From contig NZ_AYTB01000007.1 of the NCBI RefSeq assembly GCF_000505545.1, positions 310,001 through 374,000 on the forward strand: a stretch of 64,000 bases of DNA, given 5' to 3'. The notes beneath the pieces were generated by a model that had not been told where the DNA came from, searched no databases, and saw only the letters and a list, made by a program, of their open reading frames with translations. Below, in pieces: positions 56,044 through 63,848 of this stretch; within the stretch, counting starts at the first letter, position 1; every line of letters begins with the position of its first letter. Position numbers and translations under genes: made by a program. Source of the DNA: Kurthia huakuii LAM0618 (lineage in GTDB: Bacteria > Bacillota > Bacilli > Bacillales_A > Planococcaceae).

Positions 56044-58059
56044 ATGAATACCGAAAAATATTTTGAACATATCGGTAGTTTTATTGATATGAATAATTAT
56101 GTGTGCGTCGATGACTATTTACGAACACATGATTTAGACGCGACATCGATTGAAGAAATGAAGGCGTGGATTGAATCGCGTTTTACGAAAAGTGGCGAGC
56201 GCATTAGCAAACTGTATTTTGAACGCTTATTAGAAGCGGTGACATTATTAAAAAATGACTATGAAATTTATTTGCATGAACGTGAACATAAGCGCCAAAT
56301 GATTTCAGATAACAATACGAAGCAACGCGAATTGTTCGCGTTATATACGGAGCGAAGGCAGGAGTATGCGGCGCTATCAACGACGATTGCGAAGCAGCAA
56401 CAAGCATTAGAGCGCATGAATGAACGACTGATGCAGCGCTTTAATTTAGAAATTCAGCAGCAAGAAGAGTTGGATGACCAAGCGGTATTAAATGAGGAAC
56501 TTGCACAAAAAGAATTACATGACAAGCTAGAAACAGCGCGCAAAAAACGCTCGTTATTGAACCGAAAAATCAATGATATTTCCAAAAGCATTCGCAATTT
56601 AAAATCGCGTTTAATTGAATTAGACCGCGATTTAAATACGTTTGAACAGGAAAATCGGGAACTGAATCATCGTTTTATGCAGCGCCTTAAAAAGGTATTT
56701 CAGTTTATGATTTTTAGGACGACAACGCATCATCGAAAACTGTATATGTACAATGCGATGATGTATCAGCTAGAGTTTGTTGAGGATGAAGCGGCATTTA
56801 ATAAAATGCTCATTAATCAAAATCGCAAGCAACAGCAATATGACGGGCGTATTTGGCATGAGAAAGCGAACGAATGGCAACTTAGGGCATATCGCAAGGA
56901 ATCGGAATGGATTTTAAATCATCTCGGCGAATTTGAATCGAGCCATACGCTGCGCAATATTTTAGATAGCGACGATGATCAAAATGAAATCTTCGTTAAA
57001 CTGCAACATATTACGCCATTTTATAGCCGTTTATTTGATGAGTCACGTCAATATGATGAATATGAAATGGATGAATATCACTTTATGTATCGTGGGCATA
57101 GCGATTCCAATTATAGCTTGGCGCCAAGTATTTATCGCAAACAAAAGTGGCTTGAATCCGAAGAGAAAATGTATCGCGATTTGCATATTAAATGTTCCGA
57201 GGAATTGTCACAATATAGCAAAGGACTTGAAGTGCTCGCATCGATGCAACATTATTCATTGCCTACGCGTTTGCTCGATTTGACGAGCAGTCCATTAATT
57301 GCGCTATTTTTTGCGACCGAGATGGAACCGGAGATGGACGGCGAATTTTTAGTATTTGCGGAAGAAGAACGAGGTATAGAGTATTATGATAGCGATAAAG
57401 CTGAAATGCTCGCCACATTGCCACTGCTGTCATACAGCGATAAAAATAAAATTAAGGTCCATGCGATTAAATGCATTTTGACGAGCCTAAACAAAGTCAT
57501 TGACGACTTTTTAGTGAACGGCATGACATCGAAACGTAAAAGTGTTCTCGCCGTGCGCGATACGATGATTGAAGATTTTAATAGCCACGCGTCCGTGCAT
57601 AAATTAGTCCATGAGATGAGCAAAAAGGGCGTTAATTATACATCGAATATTAACCCGATGGATATGCTTGATATTTTAGTCGTGCGCCCGATTCAAAACA
57701 ATACGCGTATTGTGCGTCAACACGGGGCTTTTATTATTAACGGTTTACTTGAACGCAATGAATGTGAGCGTAAAATCGAAGAAATTCGCTATCGTACGTC
57801 AAATGAAAATGATGATGTACGTTCAATTGAAGCCTTTTTAGCGGTTTATGAAGATGTCTTAAACCCACGTTTGCTCGATATGCTTGAAGTGCTATTAGAA
57901 GAGGCGAAAAATGGCATTAAAGTGCGCTATATTTTACCATCGAATGTGAAGGCGGATTTGCAGGAATGGCTTGATGTTATTGAAATTAACGAATCGACCA
58001 TTTATCCAGATTATGAACGCGTCGCAAGCTATTTAAAACGGACCGTACTCGCAAAATAG
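56044..58059 (+). CDS. Coiled-coil protein with FRG domain
   Basis: 671 aa, no signal peptide or membrane span. Residues about 70-225 are strongly charged and heptad-like (long coiled coil). A middle segment (about 270-330) precedes an FRG domain beginning with YRGHSDSNYSLAPSIYR (about 347-363) and running through HYSLPTRLLDLTSSPLIALFFATE (read as HYSLPTRLLDLT, about 405). FRG domains are uncharacterised, occur often beside mobile elements and have been suggested to be nucleotide-binding or ADP-ribosyl-related. The C-terminal 130 residues match nothing I know. The gene has AGGAGG upstream and ends 11 bp before bsaA. Confidence 0.75.
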   Translation: MNTEKYFEHIGSFIDMNNYVCVDDYLRTHDLDATSIEEMKAWIESRFTKSGERISKLYFERLLEAVTLLKNDYEIYLHEREHKRQMISDNNTKQRELFALYTERRQEYAALSTTIAKQQQALERMNERLMQRFNLEIQQQEELDDQAVLNEELAQKELHDKLETARKKRSLLNRKINDISKSIRNLKSRLIELDRDLNTFEQENRELNHRFMQRLKKVFQFMIFRTTTHHRKLYMYNAMMYQLEFVEDEAAFNKMLINQNRKQQQYDGRIWHEKANEWQLRAYRKESEWILNHLGEFESSHTLRNILDSDDDQNEIFVKLQHITPFYSRLFDESRQYDEYEMDEYHFMYRGHSDSNYSLAPSIYRKQKWLESEEKMYRDLHIKCSEELSQYSKGLEVLASMQHYSLPTRLLDLTSSPLIALFFATEMEPEMDGEFLVFAEEERGIEYYDSDKAEMLATLPLLSYSDKNKIKVHAIKCILTSLNKVIDDFLVNGMTSKRKSVLAVRDTMIEDFNSHASVHKLVHEMSKKGVNYTSNINPMDMLDILVVRPIQNNTRIVRQHGAFIINGLLERNECERKIEEIRYRTSNENDDVRSIEAFLAVYEDVLNPRLLDMLEVLLEEAKNGIKVRYILPSNVKADLQEWLDVIEINESTIYPDYERVASYLKRTVLAK

Positions 58060-58070
58060 GAGGAATAAGA

Positions 58071-58547
58071 ATGACCACTTTTTATGATTTTCACGCAACA
58101 CTTGAAAACGGGGAACAGTATTCATTAGAAAAATATAAAGGTCAAGTCGTACTCGTTGTTAATACAGCAACGAAATGTGGTTTTACGCCGCAATTTGACG
58201 GGCTTGAAAAATTGTATGAAGACTACCAACAGCGTGGTTTTGTCGTGTTAGGTTTTCCGTCTAATCAATTTAAACAAGAAGTAGCAACGGGCTCCGAAGC
58301 GGCAGCGGCATGTCGCCGCGATTACGGCGTGACCTTCCCAATGCATGAGCTGACGGACGTCAATGGCGACAATGCCGAGCCGGTGTTTAAATTTATGACA
58401 TCGTCTGCTAAAGGGATACTCGGAAGTGAAAGTATTAAATGGAATTTCACAAAATTTTTAGTAGACCGCAACGGTGAAGTTGTCGAGCGTTTTGCGTCAA
58501 AAGATAAACCAGAATCATTAAAAAAATCGATTGAAAAGTTATTATAA
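58071..58547 (+). CDS. bsaA: Glutathione peroxidase family thiol peroxidase
   Basis: 158 aa, reduces hydroperoxides using thioredoxin-like donors in Gram-positive bacteria. The peroxidatic cysteine is Cys36 in TATKCGFTPQ (cysteine rather than selenocysteine), with the tetrad residues in GFPSNQF and WNFTKFLV. AGGAGG precedes the ATG. It is close behind the FRG gene and could share its transcript, although the pairing may be chance. Confidence 0.93.
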   Translation: MTTFYDFHATLENGEQYSLEKYKGQVVLVVNTATKCGFTPQFDGLEKLYEDYQQRGFVVLGFPSNQFKQEVATGSEAAAACRRDYGVTFPMHELTDVNGDNAEPVFKFMTSSAKGILGSESIKWNFTKFLVDRNGEVVERFASKDKPESLKKSIEKLL

Positions 58548-58549
58548 TA

Positions 58550-58578
58550 TTGCAAAATTAATGAACGTTTGTTATACT
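58550..58578 (+). promoter_or_regulatory. Promoter of the cobalamin riboswitch RNA
   Basis: TTGCAA (58550-58555), a 17-bp spacer and TATACT (58573-58578), 10 bp before the riboswitch. Confidence 0.7.
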
Positions 58579-58587
58579 TACAAGTGT

Positions 58588-58765
58588 AAATCGAATATGC
58601 AGCACGCGGTGTAAAATCTTCAAAGTGATTTTACTTAAAAGGGAAGTTTGTGAAAGTCAAACGCTGTCCCGCAACTGTAAATACCGGTTGACCTTGCATA
58701 ACCACTGCTTTTAGCGGGAAGGGCGAGGTAGCGAGAGGTATGAGCCAGGAGACCTGCCGTATGCA
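58588..58765 (+). ncRNA. Cobalamin (B12) riboswitch
   Basis: Contains the conserved core pieces in order: AAAAGGGAAG near 58637-58646, GTCCCGCAACTGT (58666-58678) and the B12 box GAGCCAGGAGACCTGCC (58742-58758). Ends carry complementary TATGC-type sequences for the closing helix. An intrinsic terminator follows at 58825-58857. No coding sequence follows on this strand, so the switch is an orphan here. Confidence 0.93.
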
Positions 58766-58824
58766 AAAGCGTCTAGTTTACCTACGAGGATAGGAAGATG
58801 TTGGCTACAGATTATTTTGTAGAT

Positions 58825-58857
58825 GACAGCTGCTCCTGTGTGGACGGCTGTTTTTTT
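58825..58857 (+). terminator. Riboswitch expression-platform terminator
   Basis: ACAGC/GCTGT stem (58826-58830 with 58847-58851) with an inner TCC/GGA pairing and seven T, the expected off-state hairpin. Confidence 0.75.
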
Positions 58858-59030
58858 AAACTTTATTGTGAGAGATAAGTATAGATACTTCAACTCACCT
58901 ATACTCAAAACGCTTGAATCCCTTCAATGATGAAACGTTGCATTCTTTAAGAACTCCCCAAATTCATAAAAAATGAATCACTCATCTTCAAGCGGAGAAA
59001 AGAGGCTGGCATAAGTCAGTCTCTTTTTTT
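58858..59030 (+). ncRNA. Putative B12-controlled non-coding RNA tail
   Basis: About 140 nt without a plausible ORF lie between the riboswitch terminator and a second terminator (58998-59030). They contain a short hairpin AAGTAT/ATACTT and a TATACTC repeat of part of it. If the riboswitch reads through, this would be a regulatory RNA in the style of B12-controlled Rli55 of Listeria or EutX of Enterococcus. Inference only. Confidence 0.4.
58998..59030 (+). terminator. Second terminator of the orphan riboswitch unit
   Basis: AAAGAG-G-CTG / CAG-T-CTCTTT hairpin with T run. Its GAGGCTGG start resembles the end of the dispersed repeat element. Confidence 0.75.
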
Positions 59031-59034
59031 GTTG

Positions 59035-59064
59035 AAAAAAACAGGAATCATTATTCGATTCCTG
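59035..59064 (-). terminator. Terminator of the YjgB-type lipoprotein gene
   Basis: CAGGAATC/GATTCCTG stem (59042-59049 with 59057-59064); on the reverse strand it is followed by T7. Confidence 0.9.
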
Positions 59065-59072
59065 CCATGACG

Positions 59073-59702
59073 TTATTGTGTTGAGTCATCATACACTTTA
59101 CTATAAACCGAAATATGATGGAGTGTACGATCTTTTGCTGAACCGATAAATTTTAACGTATAATTTCCGGATGGATAACTCCAAATACGGTCCGGTCCAA
59201 TAAATGTTTTTTCGCTAGGTTTCCCTAAGTGCTGTTGGATTTTCTTAAACGAAATGCTCGACAACGGTGTTTTACCATCGTCAGCTACAAATGCGCGTAA
59301 ATCATATAAAGTATGTCCGCGTCCAATACCGATGCCATAAGCGATTTGTTCCTGCTTTGCAACGCGATATTGCACATAATTCGCTGTATTTAAAAACGAT
59401 AAGTTCGGTTTTCCCCATTGTTCTTCAACTTGTTGATACGTTGTTTGGCCAACTGTAAACGGTACATTTGGAAGCTGTCCGTTTTTAGCGGCTGCGACAG
59501 TTGCGGTTAAAAACGCTGCTGCGTCTATGCTGTCATTTTTTTTCGATGTAGCATTTGTATGTTCCGTAGAAGTCGTGGCAGCATTCGAAGTCGTCGCATT
59601 ATCTTCTTCTGTTGCCGTTTCTTTTGTTGCTGAACTAGACGTACATGCTTGAAGTACTGCTGTTGCGAGCACACATGGTATGATAAGTCGGGCGATTTTC
59701 AT
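59073..59702 (-). CDS. YjgB-type (DUF4309) lipoprotein
   Basis: 209 aa. Signal peptide with lipobox LQAC (Cys20), then a long Thr/Ser/Glu/Asn-rich linker (about 21-60), and a globular domain (about 62-205) with the family pattern TVGQTTYQQVEEQWGKP repeated in a second half as SSISFKKIQQHLGKP. That internal duplication is typical of DUF4309. Extracytoplasmic, function unknown. It is a single-gene unit with AGGAGGG on the reverse strand and its own terminator. Confidence 0.85.
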   Translation of the reverse strand: MKIARLIIPCVLATAVLQACTSSSATKETATEEDNATTSNAATTSTEHTNATSKKNDSIDAAAFLTATVAAAKNGQLPNVPFTVGQTTYQQVEEQWGKPNLSFLNTANYVQYRVAKQEQIAYGIGIGRGHTLYDLRAFVADDGKTPLSSISFKKIQQHLGKPSEKTFIGPDRIWSYPSGNYTLKFIGSAKDRTLHHISVYSKVYDDSTQ

Positions 59703-59856
59703 TGCAACCCCTCCTATAGAAATTTGGTAAAAAGAACACCGTGTTTAATTATAGCAAAACTTCTATAGGACAACGTGCTGTTTTAAAGAAAAATCACAAT
59801 TTCTGGATTTAAAAACAGCAATCACGCGTTATTGTGATTGCTGGCAACGTAAAAAA

Positions 59857-61616
59857 TTAATTTGAGAGTTGTTGATTGCGTGCTGTATATGTCGTTGGAA
59901 TCGCTTTTAATGATTTTAAGTAATCGATAAATGCATCGGTATCAATCCCAACAATTTCACTTTGTTCGAGCTTTTTAAATGTTGCGAAGTTATCGCCGCC
60001 ACCTTTTAAGTAATTGTTAATGACGATTGTGTACGCTTTGTTCGGATCAATTTTTTCGGTAGTCGCATTGCCAACGAAGACATCTACAATTCCGGCATCA
60101 TTATACGTGTAATGTAGGCCTGCCACTTCTAAGCCGCGACCACCCGTAAACTGTTCATTTAATACTGCTATAATTTGTGCACCTGTTAATGTGCCAGTAT
60201 AGACGAAGTTTGAAAATGGTTGTACTTTTTGAGCCGCTTCCCATGTGACGATTTTTTGGCCGTTTTTCACCGTTGTCACTAAATCATCGCGCACGCCACC
60301 TGAGTTTGTGAATGCAAAATCAACAGGGCGCTGTAAATTTTGCATAAGCGCGATTTGTGAATCGGCTACTAAATTACCGACTGCAGAGCCACCAATCTGT
60401 TTAACAGCGCGCTCATTTGATAAGCGCTCCGCATTTAGTGTCGCAATTTGCGCACGCGTCACCGTACTCGTTAACTGTGAGGCATGTTGTACAAGGCGCT
60501 CGACTTTTGTTGCGACGCTATTTTTCTTGATAGCCGCATTTGAGCGTGTGTAATTGTATTTAACTGTAGCATCAGGTGTTTTTACGAAATCCTTTGTTTT
60601 TGGACTAATACTACCGGTTGCGACATTGTATGACTTGCCGTAATCGAGTGATTCAACGACGCGAATATCATTTTTACCGTAAACACCATTAGCGAATGAA
60701 TGACTATGGCCACCGAAGACGATATCGACTGAGTGATTTGGTGCGATTTTATCTAGTTTATCGATGATTGCTGGAACCGCCCCACCAACTTGCGCTTTAT
60801 TCGGTTTGTTATGTTGCGTTTCAATCGTATTGTTGTGTGTACCGGTATTTTCTACGCTAGCATGAGCAAGGACAACGATAGCTTGAACACCTTTTTTGCG
60901 CAATTCTTTATCGTATTTGGCAATGGCTTCTGCTGGGTCAGTGAAGCTTAGATTTTTCGTATGCGTTGGCATAATTAATTGTTGTACATACGGATCTACA
61001 ACGCCGATAAAGCCGACTTTGACGCCGTTAATCGTTTTAATGTCATATGGTTTAACACCATTAATCGCTTTTTTCGACTTTTTATGAACGACATTTGCCG
61101 CTAAAATCGTCGCTTTACTTTTCTCGATGTTGTAGCGACTTACAAGGTCATAGTTTGGCGTGTCATAAGTGGCCTTTTTTCCTTGAATCACGCGTAAAAA
61201 TTCATCGAGACCTTCGTTTAATTCATGGTTGCCGACAACACCTAGTTGGAAGTTCATCGCATTTAAAATTGAAATGGTTGGATGGTCTTGCAATAAGCCT
61301 GAAATCGCAGGGCCGCCGCCTAAAATATCATCTGTATGCACTGAAATCGTATTGGTGTTTGCTGATTTTAAGTTGTTTTTCGTCGCAAATGTCCGTTTTT
61401 CTTGTGATAAATTGTATGCTAATGATGATATACCACCGATTTTTTTCCTGCAGCGTTTGAATATGTACTGTCAATGTAGCCGTTTAGGTCGTTAATCCCT
61501 AAAATTTGTACTGGTACATTTTTCGTTGTTGTTGATTTGGCATCTACAGCAGGCGCCACCGCACAAAGTAATGCTGCTGTAGCACCTAATGACACTAGAA
61601 ATTTTGAACGAACCAA
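59857..61616 (-). pseudogene. 5'-nucleotidase/2',3'-cyclic phosphodiesterase, frameshifted
   Basis: Secreted UshA-like two-domain phosphatase split by one frameshift. The N-terminus (61419-61616, TTG start after AGGAAG) gives a signal peptide ending near VDAKS and the first metallophosphatase strand ILGINDLNG. The frame then changes at a run of seven A (seven T at 61440-61446 on the plus strand), and the rest (61439 down to 59857) is intact: GNHE, GGHSHS and the C-terminal substrate domain NSGGVRDD and GGGDNF. Adding one A restores one frame of about 587 residues. The first motif also reads NDLNG where NDFHG/NDLHG with a metal-binding histidine is expected. Nonfunctional, phase-variable, or a sequencing slip are all possible. 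Confidence 0.82.
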
Positions 61617-61738
61617 TCTAAAGTCTTCCTAATGATACATAATATAGTTATAAAATCATTATAATTCAAAAGAAATAGATTCTCAATTATGTATTTAAAT
61701 ACATGGTTAAATGTAATTAAATGGATTCATTCGCCGTG

Positions 61739-61754
61739 TTTTGTGGTCACAAAA
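61739..61754. promoter_or_regulatory. Short palindrome TTTTGTG-GT-CACAAAA
   Basis: Perfect 7-bp arms 2 bp apart between two divergent genes. It looks like an operator but fits no consensus I can name with confidence (Rex and Fnr sites have longer spacers). Confidence 0.35.
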
Positions 61755-61855
61755 TAAACATAATTAGTACGACAAAAAAGCTATTTAACTAGCATCTAAG
61801 CGACAATCATAGAATAATAGAAGGTAGAACGATTGAAATGAAAGGAAGCAATAAT

Positions 61856-62299
61856 TTGACGACTTGTATACAGACAATGCCGGCAGTAAAAGTGTTTTTT
61901 GAGGAGCAAGAACTTGGTGAGATTCGTTCGTGTAATGAGCCACCTTTTTTATCGAAAGGTCAGCGTACGAAACGAAGCTATGAGGCAGTGACATTAGAGC
62001 AACGATTAATTGGTAAATTTCAGCCGCATTTTATGGAATTAGCGAAAGGATACGAATTAGTGTTGCCGACATATGGCACGATTTTAGATACGACGAGATT
62101 TGAACAGAGTTATCATACGTCTGTGCGCGGTGTCGTGTATGAACTGCGTAACGTAGCGCAGCGCTATGAATATGTAGTAGATGGCGCTGTCAAAATGATT
62201 CTGGCCGTTGATGAGTGTGTGACGATTATTAAACGGACAGATGTCGCGTATCATGAGCAATTGTTAGTTGCGATGCTTGCGCTCGAATTGGCCGCATAG
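61856..62299 (+). CDS. Conserved-looking hypothetical protein
   Basis: 147 aa, unrecognised. The second half (about 75-147) is beta-rich, with YGTILDTTRFEQSYHT and YEYVVDGAVKMILAVDECVTIIKRTDV, and ends in a hydrophobic helix, which is faintly like tubby/LURP-one-type C-terminal domains; this is a weak resemblance. TTG at 61856 has AAAGGAAG 7 nt upstream, better than ATG at 61838, which overlaps that site. No signal peptide. Terminator follows; the neighbour is lexA on the other strand. Confidence 0.6.
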   Translation: MTTCIQTMPAVKVFFEEQELGEIRSCNEPPFLSKGQRTKRSYEAVTLEQRLIGKFQPHFMELAKGYELVLPTYGTILDTTRFEQSYHTSVRGVVYELRNVAQRYEYVVDGAVKMILAVDECVTIIKRTDVAYHEQLLVAMLALELAA

Positions 62300-62310
62300 T
62301 GCGCAGAGGA

Positions 62311-62338
62311 AGGTTGAATGAAAATTCAGCCTTTTTTT
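62311..62338 (+). terminator. Terminator after the hypothetical gene
   Basis: AGGTTGAAT/ATTCAGCCT stem (62311-62319 with 62324-62332) and T7. Confidence 0.85.
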
Positions 62339-62363
62339 AATGGGAATAGCGGGGGCCACGTAG

Positions 62364-62399
62364 AAAAAAGCAGGAATCTAATAGCGTGATTCCTGCTTT
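62364..62399 (-). terminator. Terminator of lexA
   Basis: Perfect 12-bp stem (62367-62378 with 62388-62399); on the reverse strand a T run follows. The core CAGGAATC/GATTCCTG is identical to the stem at 59042-59064. Confidence 0.9.
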
Positions 62400-62421
62400 G
62401 CACTTTATCATGTACGATGTT

Positions 62422-63042
62422 TTACATAACGGTACGATAAAGTCCTACTACTTTGCCTAAAACCGATACTTTTTCAACGATGATGGGAGCCATTGTTGAG
62501 TTTTCAGGTTGTAAGCGGAAATGATGCTCTTCTTTATAGAAGCGTTTAACTGTTGCTTCGTTTTCTTCGGTCATCGCCACAACGATATCGCCATTATTAG
62601 CGGATGTTTGTTGTTTTACGATGACATAGTCACCATTTAAAATACCTGCTTCAATCATGGAGTCACCCATAATTTCTAACATGAAAATCTGGTCATCGGA
62701 CGTTGCATATGACGATGGGATCGGGAAATACTCTTCAATATTTTCGATTGCGGTAATCGGTAAGCCCGCTGTTACTTTTCCAACAAGGGGCACATGCAAG
62801 ACATCTTTTTTCGTGATTGAGCCACCGATTGGGTCTAATATTTCAATAGCGCGAGGTTTTGTCGGATCTCGACGAATCAAGCCTTTGCTCTCTAAGCGAG
62901 CTAAGTGACCGTGTACGGTAGAGCTAGATGCTAAACCAACGGCTTCACCGATTTCGCGCACTGAAGGTGGATAGCCTTTTGTGCGTACTTCTTCTTTAAT
63001 AAACGCTAAAATATCTTCTTGTCGTTTTGAAACTTTCTTCAT
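62422..63042 (-). CDS. lexA: LexA repressor
   Basis: SOS repressor, 206 aa. The N-terminal winged helix (about 1-65) contains [22 protein letters not shown] (read as [11 protein letters not shown] and SSTVHGHL). The self-cleavage bond is Ala-Gly in KVTAGLP, the active serine is in GDSMIEAG, and the active lysine lies in VIVKQQT. The ATG at 63042 has AGGTGAGGTG upstream; a longer ORF to 63135 would run into the promoter region. It is divergent from yneA with SOS boxes between them, and it controls recA at 21252. Confidence 0.97.
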   Translation of the reverse strand: MKKVSKRQEDILAFIKEEVRTKGYPPSVREIGEAVGLASSSTVHGHLARLESKGLIRRDPTKPRAIEILDPIGGSITKKDVLHVPLVGKVTAGLPITAIENIEEYFPIPSSYATSDDQIFMLEIMGDSMIEAGILNGDYVIVKQQTSANNGDIVVAMTEENEATVKRFYKEEHHFRLQPENSTMAPIIVEKVSVLGKVVGLYRTVM

Positions 63043-63080
63043 TTTTTTCACCTCACCTAGTTTATGCCTATTATATTCAA

Positions 63081-63109
63081 AGTATAGCAAATACGAACAA
63101 ACAATGCAA
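63081..63109 (-). promoter_or_regulatory. lexA promoter
   Basis: On the reverse strand TTGCAT (63109-63104), a 17-bp spacer and TATACT (63086-63081). A half-site ending GTTCG lies in the spacer. Confidence 0.75.
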
Positions 63110-63120
63110 ACGTAAGTTCG
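63107..63120. promoter_or_regulatory. LexA box 1 (lexA/yneA region)
   Basis: CAAACGTAAGTTCG, one mismatch from CGAAC-N4-GTTCG. It overlaps the lexA -35 element. Confidence 0.8.
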
Positions 63121-63128
63121 AAAAAACA

Positions 63129-63157
63129 TTGACACGAATATTTGTTCGTTTTAAAAT
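63129..63157 (+). promoter_or_regulatory. yneA promoter
   Basis: TTGACA (63129-63134), a 17-bp spacer and TAAAAT (63152-63157), with a LexA box filling the spacer. Confidence 0.85.
63135..63148. promoter_or_regulatory. LexA box 2 (yneA spacer)
   Basis: CGAATATTTGTTCG, the same variant as the recA box, placed exactly between -35 and -10 of yneA. Confidence 0.9.
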
Positions 63158-63158
63158 A

Positions 63159-63172
63159 GGAACAACTATTCG
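63159..63172. promoter_or_regulatory. LexA box 3 (yneA leader)
   Basis: The reverse complement reads CGAATAGTTGTTCC, two changes from consensus, just after the -10 element of yneA. Confidence 0.6.
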
Positions 63173-63186
63173 AAAGGGTGATGTTC

Positions 63187-63492
63187 GTGATAACGTGGAT
63201 GAAGAAAAATGGTGCAACGGCAGCAATATCGGCAATTGTAGTATGGAGTATACTTCTAACAATACATGGGCTTTTCGAGACAACCGATGTTGGTACGGTG
63301 AAAGTCGAATATGGTGATACGTTGTGGACGTTAGCCGAACGTTATAAAGGCGATATGGACCGCGAAGAGTGGCTGCTATCGGTGAAGCGACAAAATAACA
63401 TCTATGATGATCGCTTGTTTGTTGGCGATGAACTGAGCGTGCCAAATGGTCAACAAAGCGTAGAAGAAATCGAAGTCGCGACAAATAAATAA
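63187..63492 (+). CDS. yneA: SOS cell-division suppressor YneA
   Basis: About 101 aa. A membrane helix (about 10-28) is followed by an extracellular LysM-type domain (VKVEYGDTLWTLAERYKG, read as YGDTLWTLAERY, about 42-90). YneA delays division during DNA damage in B. subtilis. GTG at 63187 has AAAGGG 8 nt upstream; GTG 63178 and ATG 63181 lie on top of that site. Controlled by LexA through the boxes at 63107-63172. The resolvase-like yneB that usually follows is absent. Confidence 0.87.
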   Translation: MITWMKKNGATAAISAIVVWSILLTIHGLFETTDVGTVKVEYGDTLWTLAERYKGDMDREEWLLSVKRQNNIYDDRLFVGDELSVPNGQQSVEEIEVATNK

Positions 63493-63564
63493 AGACGAAA
63501 CACTTGCGTTTAAGGCATTTTTTTCATACCTTTGTAGTAGTGATTTATGAAGGGAAGAAAAAAT

Positions 63565-63810
63565 ATGTTACCACAAGCAAAAATTAACCGCATTAATGCA
63601 TTAGCCAAAAAGAAAAAAGCTGGTACGCTAACGCAGGAAGAAGCAAAAGAACAATCAGCACTTCGCCAAGAATACTTGCAAGCATTTCGCGGCGATATGC
63701 GCCGTACAATTGAAAATGTGCGCGTGATGGACCCAGAAGGCAATGACGTAACGCCAGAAAAACTAAAACAAATTCAAGCGATGAAAGCGAATTTAAAGCG
63801 CTTAAATTAA
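63565..63810 (+). CDS. ynzC: DUF896 family protein (YnzC)
   Basis: 81-aa, highly charged helical protein with the family start [17 protein letters not shown] and [18 protein letters not shown] (read in pieces). Function unknown; in B. subtilis it follows lexA-yneA-yneB. The ATG at 63565 has AAGGGAAG upstream; the in-frame ATG at 63547 overlaps it. Confidence 0.9.
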   Translation: MLPQAKINRINALAKKKKAGTLTQEEAKEQSALRQEYLQAFRGDMRRTIENVRVMDPEGNDVTPEKLKQIQAMKANLKRLN

Positions 63811-63811
63811 T

Positions 63812-63848
63812 AAAAACAGTAGACGTTGTCGGACGTCTGCTGTTTTTT
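63812..63848 (+). terminator. Terminator after ynzC
   Basis: AAAAACAG...AGACGT stem with ACGTCT...CTGTTTTT (about 63812-63826 with 63833-63847). Confidence 0.88.

Noticed and set aside
58903-58960. Tiny frame beginning ATGATGAAACGT downstream of the riboswitch as a B12-controlled peptide
   Set aside because: Only seven codons and no ribosome-binding site; a non-coding RNA or lost gene is more likely.
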